A DNA stretch of 15,238 bases from Rodentolepis nana (taxonomy: Eukaryota; Platyhelminthes; Cestoda; Cyclophyllidea; Hymenolepididae). The stretch is from the NCBI GenBank assembly GCA_900617975.1, contig UZAE01012524.1, positions 1 through 15,238 of the forward strand, read 5' to 3'. Positions 8,870 to 15,238 of the stretch are shown here, piece after piece. The notes below the pieces were generated by a model. The model was given only the letters and a program-made list of their open reading frames with translations. It searched no databases and was not told where the DNA came from. Position numbers and translations under genes: made by a program. Numbering within the stretch: the stretch's first letter is position 1; the number at the start of each line of letters is the position of its first letter.

Positions 8870-9831
8870 TGGTACTCTTTTGATCAGCAACAAGATATAC
8901 TTTTATTATTGTTGAGTTGATCTTGAAACTATGCCACTTTACTTACAGATGTAAGGTACCGCTAGGTGTTTTAGTAGAATTGGAGTGTTTTATGTGTCCA
9001 ATCAATTCGTTATTAAGTACCCCAATGCTAACCTATTGTTTCTAGATATGGAATAAGGTGCTTATTTGAACAAAACTATGAAATATAACAAATTCATTTA
9101 TATTATTTGTGCACCTTTGCTGAAGATAGACTTTTCCTTTCGTCTAACTTAGACAGTGAAAAAAGTGTGTAGAGAATAGCAAGACCAGACATGAGTCTTA
9201 GCAACTGCTCTGTTTTCGAATTACGTCTTGAGGTAAAAGAAAGCGGAAGGGGTGGGGGAATGTGCTGGAACAGAACTATTTCCACGAGAGGGAGAGAGAG
9301 AGTCAAAAATGTGAAGATGAAGAAATGGAGGCGATAAACAACGATGTAAAATAAATTAACGGAATGACCGATTCTGCTTATCAGGACAAACAAGAGAAAC
9401 AATAAAAAGCGAATTTCACGTCAGAGGGATTGCAGAGTACCCACTCCTACGCAGTCTGTCTTAATTAGTCGTTTAATTTACTCAGTCCATATTCGTTAGG
9501 GCGTGAACATTCAATAAACATAATCCAAATCTTCAAATTTCAATCACCTCGTTTTCCTTATAACCACAACCGAGAAAACTGCTATTCAAACTCCTATTTT
9601 GATACAAATATTAGCGAAATAGCTTATTAGAATTAACCTAATGGATGAATGAGCAATACTATTTATCAAGTCAAGAACACTGAATAGTAATAGTCCATTT
9701 GTAAGTCCTTTTGGAAATATGTATTTTAAAAAATTTAATAGATAAACAAAAATCAATCCTGAACGTCAATATCTGAATTGATTTTTACTAGCGCAAATGA
9801 AATTGTTGAACTCTGTGATTTTGGTAAGATA
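8870..9831. other. Non-coding stretch with short GA microsatellite
   Basis: No supported gene. A purine run with GA repeats lies near 9286-9302. The 99-codon minus-strand frame at 9103-9402 is pyrimidine-biased, rich in Leu/Phe, and best explained by composition. Confidence 0.4.
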
Positions 9832-10125
9832 TGAAACGGATTGCCACGCTAGTAAAGCCTGATCGACTCAGAAATCTCTATGGCAGATTCTCCACCATCT
9901 AGCTAGACTCCCAGAACAAGCTAAGCTATAGCCCAGCTATAAGGGAAACAGACGTGTAGCACGGAATACGCTTATTGAGTACGTATATTGATAGCGAATT
10001 GTCATTTTGGCAAAGTGATTAGTTATCAGATAAATCTAGCATAATTCGCGTGAATATTAATAGCTAAATATCTCTGAGTAGTGTTCTGTACCAGGATTTC
10101 CATTGGTCATTGATGAAGTGTCCCA
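9832..10125. repeat. Family B repeat copy B3 (probable solo LTR)
   Basis: The copy starts TGAAACGGATTGCC and can be followed to GTGTCCCA, the same end as B4. Shared internal phrases are AAAGCCTGA, ACTCAGAAATCT, TATGGCAG, CATCTAGCTAGAC, CAGCTATA and GGAAACAGACGTGTAG. Flanks aagata (9826-9831) and ctgata (10126-10131) agree only in gata, so the TSD is weak. A TG start, CA end, a TATA-like box (CTATAAGG) and ~300-bp length suit an LTR. No internal gag/pol sequence is attached. Confidence 0.6.
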
Positions 10126-10131
10126 CTGATA

Positions 10132-10498
10132 AATTGTATTACTAAACAAATCCTTCACTGTATTATAATGACTAAGATCCGTGTCAACGACACAGCCCGG
10201 GAAAACTTGTTAAAACCATACGCCTGTTTCCTTTGTTCTTTATTATGGAGATTAGGGGGCATGAGTCAATGCTTATAGGTGCAACAGTCCACACAATGTT
10301 TATTGATTACATCAAGTGCATGTTGCTCCTACTTCGTCTGTGAGAATCTTACTAATCAGATGCCAGTGTTAAAGCTCTTATAGTGGTAGTCCCGATACTC
10401 TACAAAAAAGTACAAATTTTACGTGATTTTATTGTTTCCGTTTAAAATTCAGGTAGGCGGCCTAACGCACCACTGAGCTTTAGCATAAATCAATATCT
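10132..10498. other. Non-coding stretch, no gene seen
   Basis: Nothing coding is seen. On the minus strand near 10460-10487 the phrase GCTCAGTGGT resembles a tRNA A box, but I find no good B box at the right distance, so I do not call a tRNA or tRNA-derived SINE. Confidence 0.4.
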
Positions 10499-10508
10499 AC
10501 TATGTTTT

Positions 10509-10579
10509 GGGGTGTGCGATAGACTTACCTCCATGTGGTGCACATTGGGTAACACATACTCATGCGACAAAAGTCTATA
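10509..10579 (+). ncRNA. HDV-like ribozyme in A5 (P1 decayed)
   Basis: P2 GATAGACTT with AAGTCTAT is fully paired over eight positions, and P3 ACC/GGT is intact with loop TCCATGT. P1 GGGGTGT with GCACATT has lost a pair near the cleavage end, and the joining segment reads GGGTAAC instead of GGGCAAC. Two A are missing from the strand before AAGTCTAT. The catalytic C is kept (GACAAAA). Activity is doubtful. Confidence 0.65.
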
Positions 10580-10633
10580 AACCGCAGTTGACTTCTGACT
10601 TCAAGCTACCATGACCCGACTGTATGCCATATT

Positions 10634-10972
10634 TGTAGCGGATTGCTACTTTATTAAAGCCTGACTGACTCAGAAATCTTTATGGCAGTTCCTCCTACAT
10701 CTAGCTAGACGCCCAGAACCAGCTAAGCTAAAGCCCAGCTATAAAGGAAACAGACGTGTAGTACGGAGCACGTTTATTCAGTGGGTATATTGTGGATAAA
10801 GTGCACACGCATGGAGCTACTCATGATCAGGATGGGGGATTAGGTTAAACAGCGGTTGATGATTGGTCACTATTCGTACGGTCGCTGCATACAGAGTTGT
10901 ACAGCGCACCTCCCAATCCTGGCGAGCAGACATGCAGGCATACGATGACGAACAACGCGATAACGTGTCCCA
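10634..10972. mobile_element. Family B copy B4: probable solo LTR inserted in A5
   Basis: A 339-bp insertion splits A5 at a position continuous in the other A copies. CATATT at 10628-10633 is repeated at 10973-10978, a 6-bp TSD (5 bp if the element ends one base later). The element starts TGTAGCGGATTGC and ends GTGTCCCA, so TG...CA. It has a TATA-like box (CTATAAAGG, about 10739-10747), an inverted CCAAT box (GATTGGTC near 10861) and, on the other strand, AATAAA close to the TGTAGCGG end. These traits and the short TSD suit a solo LTR of a Ty3/gypsy- or BEL-type retrotransposon; transcription direction is not settled. A cut-and-paste MITE is less likely since long terminal inverted repeats are absent. 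Confidence 0.7.
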
Positions 10973-10973
10973 C

Positions 10974-11345
10974 ATATTCGAACACTTGCACAGTACTCAT
11001 CTCACCTTTTTCTCTACCTTGATATCTGTCTCTTTTACATCTTTGAAACACTCTTCTGTGCCCCCTTCCCCGACTTTTCTCCCTTTGATGTTCCTCCCCC
11101 CCCCCCCTGTGGAGTCCGAAGTCAACTAAAGGGCTAATGATAACTATCATTTATTTATTTATATCAAATGGGAGGCGTTCTGATAGTCATCATTAGCCCT
11201 TTAGTTGACTTCAGGCTTTACAGAGGGGAGGGAACATCAAAGTGGAAAAAAAGTCGAGAGGGGGGGGGGAACAGAAGAGTGCTTCAAAGACGAAGGTTGA
11301 AAAAAATTGAGGTGAGTACTGTGAAAGTAGTCGAATATGGCTTAC
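10974..11345. repeat. Long inverted repeat formed by A5 and A6
   Basis: A5 (plus) and A6 (minus) meet tail to tail. A5 sequence at 10974-11149 is largely complementary to about 11181-11345 in A6, with roughly 30 nt between the arms. The arms continue outside B4 (10509-10633 with about 11335-11461). A transcript would fold into an imperfect hairpin of over 150 bp. Confidence 0.8.
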
Positions 11346-11461
11346 AGTGGGATCATGGTAGTTTGAAGTCAGAAGTCAACTGCCCATTGATAGACTTTTT
11401 TGACGTATGGATATACGTTGCCCAGGGTGTACCACGTGGAGGTAAGTCTATCGCACACCCC
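11151..11461 (-). mobile_element. Family A copy A6 (full length, 311 bp, nested in A5)
   Basis: Minus-strand, full-length and best-preserved copy. Its 5' end GGGGTGTGCG lies at 11461 and its tail (GATATAAATAAATAAA) ends at 11151. ATGATAACTATCAT, itself A5 sequence, occurs on both sides (11137-11150 and 11462-11475): a perfect 14-bp TSD. The ribozyme, body, pyrimidine tract and 3' segment shared with the LINE are all present. The perfect TSD and near-ideal ribozyme pairing suggest a relatively young insertion. The 103-codon plus-strand frame across it (11168-11479) is chance and has no coding logic. Confidence 0.93.
11389..11461 (-). ncRNA. HDV-like self-cleaving ribozyme in A6 (best fold)
   Basis: Numbering from the element's first G: P1 1-7 (GGGGTGT) pairs with 32-38 (ACACCCT), six Watson-Crick pairs plus G1-U at the cleavage site. 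J1/2 is GC (8-9). P2 10-18 (GATAGACTT) pairs perfectly with 65-73 (AAGTCTATC). P3 19-21/29-31 is ACC/GGT with 7-nt loop TCCACGT. P1.1 can form between loop CC and GG at 39-40. GGGCAAC covers 39-45. P4 is GTAT/ATAC (46-49/54-57), extendable outwards. The candidate catalytic cytosine is C60, followed by an A run. Every helix of the HDV-like double pseudoknot is present in order at typical size. Self-cleavage would free the RNA exactly at the retroposon 5' end. Activity is inferred, not shown. Confidence 0.85.
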
Positions 11462-11518
11462 ATGATAACTATCATATAGCTTGACATTTGATATAAATAA
11501 ATAAATACTCACTATGTT

Positions 11519-13700
11519 GGTGCTTTTCGAATGCAGAGGAATGAAGTGTATTGACCACACTCGGCTTAAGTAAGGACCCGAATATAAAAGGGCAATTATT
11601 TCATTTACCTCACATGAAATAACGATGGATTTAAGGAGGGCGGTGGGGGAGGGGAAGGTGAACTATATGAATCAGCATAATTCGATTTGGAGTGGTAGCT
11701 CTTAAGTCATGCAAGTTAATGTTGCCTTTCATGTATGACATGGGCTGAAATGCATCTGACTCGATGGGGTTTAGATTCAACAGGATCTGAAAGTGTAAGG
11801 CCTATATGACCTACAAGACTGATGAACGCACCACAAATTTTTGTCACTGGAAATTCTGCCGTTTTTCTTTTCATTTCCCTGTTTGAATACGATTACATAA
11901 CAACAATTGGAGTGTACATTGCACTGTTTTGGATAAATTTTTCCCCGGGGTAAGGAATGCTTATTGAGGAATTAGACAAGGTCTAGACGATATTACTGAA
12001 ATCTATCATATCGTCAGTAGTAACTTACCTGTTATTTCACATTTTTGGTGAGTATCGAAGTCTGGTGATGAAATTGGACATTTGCGATGGAGCAGTGATT
12101 AGCATGCAGAGGATAGGCGAGTGGAGATTTCTGACATGCTCAAATTAATTGTAGCCCACATGAAGGATGGTAGAGTACAGGTCTATGACACGTATCCACT
12201 AACAAAGTCAGTTATTGCCAATACTTCCTTAAAAGGCTTAGAAAACTTAAAAGTAGAAAGCACAGCACTAATAACTAAGATCAGTGACTAAAGTGCTATT
12301 TTGTAAAATTGGAAGTCCAACTCCCCATCGTACTTAATTATAGGCATTACAAATTTATAAATGTACTAAGGAAAATCCATAGTGATTAGCCATTCTCCAT
12401 CCCCAGGCTCCACAACTCGATACTTGGAATTTGTTTGATTTAAGTTATAAAAAATCGGTTATGGCTGATTAAAGCGAGCATCCGTTTTTGAATTTGACTA
12501 AAGCCTATAGTTACTTTCCACCCAATTAACCCTTTTGGGTAATAGTTGGGGTGGGGGTGAGAGTGGGGAGGGGGAAGGGGGAAGGGGTGTATGGTGGTAG
12601 AGGGGGGTGCGGGAGGAAGAGGGATATAAAAAACCAAGCTCTTTGAATTTCACAAACATCGCCACCCACTATTGCAATATTCACAAACTAATACAACTTT
12701 TTAGAAATTACAATTGGTCAGTTTTAAAATAAATGAACTTGTATTTGAGAAGAATACAGAAGTCTCATCACCGTGGATATAACCTCGACAGACCACTTGG
12801 GAGTCGAAACGGAGTGTGAATAAAAGGACATCGGGCTCTAACTAAGCCTCGTAGAAGAAATTGCTAGCATGTGCTTCGAGAGAATTTAGTAAATTGAGAT
12901 TGTGTTAGCAACAGCCTCTTCACTCCCAGCCCATTTTCTCATCTTATTGAAATCGTCAAAAGCCATTCTCTCTTAATATGCCTTTCCGTGATTTAAAAAC
13001 TAAACGAGTTTATCCTTCCAATGCCATGGAGGTTGGTTCAGCTCAATTCTTAAAATAATAAGAGATACAATAATTTGCAACGGGGATTTCCGTCGATGAG
13101 CTACTTAATGTTTAAGCATTGTAGGACCTTCTAATACCTTGTTCAAGGCTAGTTTTGGGTCTACTGCGAGATTTGACAGTAATTATTGCGGAAAGAGATT
13201 GAGATCATTGCCTGATTAGTAAGAATGTTGGATAAGTACGAGTAGGAGTGCAACACCCGGCTGGATAAATTGATGGCACGAGTTACAGAACGTATTCCCA
13301 CTTTGAAATCACATACACACCACCCCAATTAAGGCAATAGCTTGTTATCCCAAAGGGGAAACAGTTAAGCTTGCATCCCATCACAAAATTGATGTTAATT
13401 AAATCGTTTAGAATAGAAACGCTCAGTAACACGAATATGTCTAACTCGCATGTTGAACCCACCTCGATGAGCCAGTCACATCGGCAAATAATTCATCGGT
13501 CTTGGTACACCATATTCACAATGTAAACGAATTGTGTATATCCTGGGGTGAATAACCATTCGAAAATAATTTTTTCAGCTGTGTTAAACGCTATGCGAAG
13601 GCACCACAAACCGTCCAGGTACAAGAGACAAAGTCCTCCGCTACTGAGCTTTCTCTTAGTTCAGGACAATCAAACTTCCCTTTTAAGCAAATTTGATCAT
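11519..13700. other. Non-coding stretch, no supported gene
   Basis: No domain-bearing frame and no A or B copy. The 65-codon minus-strand proline-rich frame at 12440-12637 is just the complement of a G-rich tract. G-rich sequence also occurs near 11636-11659. Confidence 0.4.
12548..12587 (+). repeat. G-rich tract with G-quadruplex potential
   Basis: Six runs of four or five G separated by one to seven bases fall in 40 bp (12548-12551, 12553-12557, 12565-12568, 12570-12574, 12577-12581, 12584-12587), with further G-rich sequence to about 12622. This fits the usual G-quadruplex pattern on the plus strand. No gene is near enough to suggest a role. Confidence 0.7.
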
Positions 13701-13765
13701 TCGGTATTTTAGATCGTCAGTGAAGAGGAATAATTGCAAAATTCACTAAAAGCGAAAAGCCAACT

Positions 13766-13771
13766 TTTAAT
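13766..13771 (-). promoter_or_regulatory. Possible polyadenylation signal for the minus-strand gene
   Basis: ATTAAA on the minus strand, about 345 nt beyond the stop codon at 14115. It is a common variant of AATAAA. Placement is reasonable for a 3' UTR, but such hexamers are frequent in AT-rich DNA. Confidence 0.25.
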
Positions 13772-13967
13772 AACGCGGTCACCTTTTTGTATTCTTTTAA
13801 AAAGAGATAGGGAGTAATCATCGGACAAAATGTTTGAGAGATGGGAGCAAGGGGAGAAAAGGGAACACTAATATTTGCGAGTAGTAAACTAGCAATAAGT
13901 GGGGAGACACGAAAGGAGATAGAAGTATTAGCACCAAGTAAACAAGCCATCCGATTAAGGGGATGGA

Positions 13968-13985
13968 GGGGGGGGGGGNGGGGGG
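13968..13985 (+). repeat. Poly-G run containing an unresolved base
   Basis: Eleven G, one N (13979) and six G. The N points to a sequencing or polishing problem in the homopolymer, so the true length is unknown. It would lie in the 3' UTR of the minus-strand gene as poly-C. Confidence 0.9.
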
Positions 13986-14114
13986 ATAAACGACGACAAA
14001 AAGGGGGCATCGTGCAGGGTAAATAGGCTAACAAGAGATAGGAGGGATGGGTGACAGTATTGAGAGATTGAGAATTGGCAATAGTTAATGCAAGCAAAAG
14101 AGAGAAGACAGCGA

Positions 14115-14363
14115 TTAGAAGTGTAATCCGGGAGCAGGTATGACCGCGGCAGTAGGAGGTGGATAAGGAGTACCGTGAGATACTGCAGCAGCATTAATGA
14201 ACATCGGTGGGGGTGGGTGGTCACGACCAGATGCTCCAGCCGAGTTGACAAGTTGATTTTGACGTTGATGTGGGGCTAAGAGAGCAGGTCCGCCTGATGA
14301 CTGATGGTGATGTGAAAACAAACTTGTTGAATTCGCGGCCAATCCACCATTTGAGTAAGCAAA
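14115..14363 (-). CDS. Probable terminal coding exon of a host gene, product unknown
   Basis: A minus-strand frame of 82 codons plus TAA (14117-14115). Just upstream is a good splice acceptor: a T-rich run (gaacttttgtaccaacttttatag) then TTTGCTTAC, so I start the exon at 14363; no convincing start codon is needed. The peptide begins FAYSNGGLAANSTSLFSHHHQ and ends TAAVIPAPGLHF. It is rich in Ser, Pro, Ala, His and Gln, with PPPP and YPPP stretches, typical of disordered C-terminal tails of transcription factors or RNA-binding proteins. I see no folded domain and cannot name the family. The region is less AT-rich than its surroundings and uses varied codons, unlike chance frames nearby. Upstream exons should lie to the right, at least partly outside the window. 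The 3' UTR would run left through the poly-C tract. Confidence 0.6.
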   Translation of the reverse strand, partial: FAYSNGGLAANSTSLFSHHHQSSGGPALLAPHQRQNQLVNSAGASGRDHPPPPMFINAAAVSHGTPYPPPTAAVIPAPGLHF

Positions 14364-15238
14364 CTATAAAAGTTGGTACAAAAGTTCGGTTATACATGAT
14401 TACTAGCAGTATAGGGGGCAAATAAAATTTGAAAGGCTAATTTTACAGTCTCAAACACATTTATAGGTCAGCGAAAGAAACCTGGGCATAGATGCATAAA
14501 AGGAAATAGCCAGCAGACTAATACTAATGAGATACCATAATTGGAAAAAGGGGAGCAAGTTTAAGGAGAGCGTAGTCCAGGTGATTGGGAAACCATCGAA
14601 TTTATGAAGGAAGAAATTCTCAAATTCCCTTTAAATGAATAGAAGTAGAAACAAAATAACTGCGGGTTGTCTTAATCTACGATAATTCCTTAATCGGCAA
14701 CGTACCAGTATTGACTTCGATTAGCTCAATCCCAAACTGTATTCCCCCTGATGGTGGTGAGAAAACCAATGATTCTGTGTGAATACAGAAATGTAAATTA
14801 ATATTACATATTTATTTGAAAGTAGTAAGTACAAAGTATTACAAATAAGTACAGACCATGGACTTTTCCATGAATGCGTATGCTAAATTCAACTGTATGT
14901 GGATTACCACAGTACACTTCAGCCTTTAAATTACCCCACAAATAAAATTTCAGGTAGAAATATCGAGCGATTGGGGAGAATACGAACCTATACGAGGACC
15001 GCATTTTATTCATCGAAAGCTTCAAGAACGTAAGCCATTTAAAAACCGCTGATTATGTGCGGTAGCACCAACTCGCTGGAGCAATGTGCAATGAATGGTT
15101 GCAATAATTCCGCTAAAGAAGACGATGGCTACAATACGCACCAAACGCCTATTTTTTCAATCAATATGGAGGCACAAATAAGGTGTTCTCTAGAATTGTC
15201 CCTTGACCAAACGCGAGTGCTTTGAGAATTCATATACT
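14364..15238. other. Probable intron of the minus-strand gene, no firm exon
   Basis: If the exon at 14115-14363 is real, this is intron, perhaps with small exons. Two minus-strand frames could be exons but lack convincing splice sites: one at 14804-15025 containing AEVYCGNPHTVEF and IHGKVHGLYLF, and a hydrophobic one at about 15024-15158 containing IVAIVFFSGIIATIHC. I call neither. Confidence 0.35.

Larger units (their letters stand above)
10509..11510 (+). mobile_element. Family A copy A5, interrupted by B4 and A6
   Basis: A5 is in three pieces: 10509-10633 (ribozyme and first part of the body), 10979-11150 (rest of the body, pyrimidine tract and TAATGATAACTATCA) and 11476-11510 (tail with CATTTGATATAAATAAATAAAT). 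The gaps are an inserted family B element (10634-10972) and an inverted A6 (11151-11461), each flanked by its own TSD made of A5 sequence. The outer flanks share ACTATGTT (10499-10506 and 11511-11518), a probable TSD for A5 itself. A 12-C run at 11096-11107 lies in the variable pyrimidine tract. Insertion order: A5 first, then B4 and A6 in unknown order. Confidence 0.88.

Noticed and set aside
10440..10490. tRNA-like A box (GCTCAGTGGT on the minus strand)
   Set aside because: No acceptable B box at tRNA or SINE spacing and no cloverleaf could be drawn.
10845..11150. Overlapping frames of 101 (minus) and 88 (plus) codons
   Set aside because: Both cross the B4/A5 junction and the pyrimidine tract, so they are by-products of a nested repeat.
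11168..11479. 103-codon plus-strand open frame
   Set aside because: It runs antisense through retroposon A6 and has no homology-like motifs; the A copies elsewhere do not keep the frame.
12440..12637. Proline-rich minus-strand frame
   Set aside because: It is the complement of a G-rich simple tract; composition alone explains it.
13717..14097. 126-codon minus-strand frame through the N-containing poly-G
   Set aside because: It lies in the probable 3' UTR of the exon at 14115-14363, includes an unresolved base and homopolymer, and shows no domain.
1..15238. CRISPR arrays, bacterial operons, rRNA or tRNA genes, phage genes
   Set aside because: No regularly spaced identical repeats, no clustered coding frames with ribosome binding sites and no structural RNA motifs apart from the HDV-like ribozymes.

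Overview
This is an AT-rich animal (metazoan, probably invertebrate) genomic segment, mostly non-coding and dense in retrotransposon fossils. The evidence is a non-LTR retrotransposon RNase H remnant of a type I associate with arthropod genomes, repeats flanked by target-site duplications (TSDs), an apparent spliced terminal exon, microsatellite-like tracts, and no bacterial-style gene packing. The species cannot be named from this window.

Layout: 1-3000 is mostly featureless, with a decayed minus-strand reading frame (784-1080) and a possible minus-strand exon (2758-3021). 3106-4034 is a 5'-truncated non-LTR (LINE-type) element whose RNase H frame has one internal stop; it ends in a 3' UTR with an A-rich tail. 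4045-5536 is non-coding. 5537-11518 is a cluster of two short repeat families: family A (six copies, here A1-A6) and family B (four copies, probably LTR fragments). 11519-13700 is mostly non-coding, with a G-quadruplex-prone tract. 14115-14363 on the minus strand looks like the last exon of a host gene whose other exons lie towards or beyond the right edge.

Main result: family A is a non-autonomous retroposon of about 310 bp. Its first 73 nt can be folded by hand into the nested double pseudoknot of an HDV-like self-cleaving ribozyme: P1 starting with a G-U pair at the element's first nucleotide, P2, a 3-bp P3 with a 7-nt loop, a GGGCAAC joining segment, P4, and a C followed by an A-rich joining strand. 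The predicted cleavage site coincides with the element's 5' end as fixed by TSDs in A2, A4 and A6. Its 3' end matches the 3' UTR and tail of the RNase H-bearing LINE at 3106-4034. The simplest reading is a LINE plus parasite pair: the parasite keeps the 5' ribozyme and the 3' end recognised by the LINE's reverse transcriptase. One copy (A2, 85 bp) is just the ribozyme plus the tail, bounded by its own near-perfect TSD.

A5 has been interrupted twice, by a family B element and by A6 in the opposite orientation, each with a TSD. This gives a relative chronology and a long inverted repeat. All folds and alignments were done by eye; no search or folding program was run.
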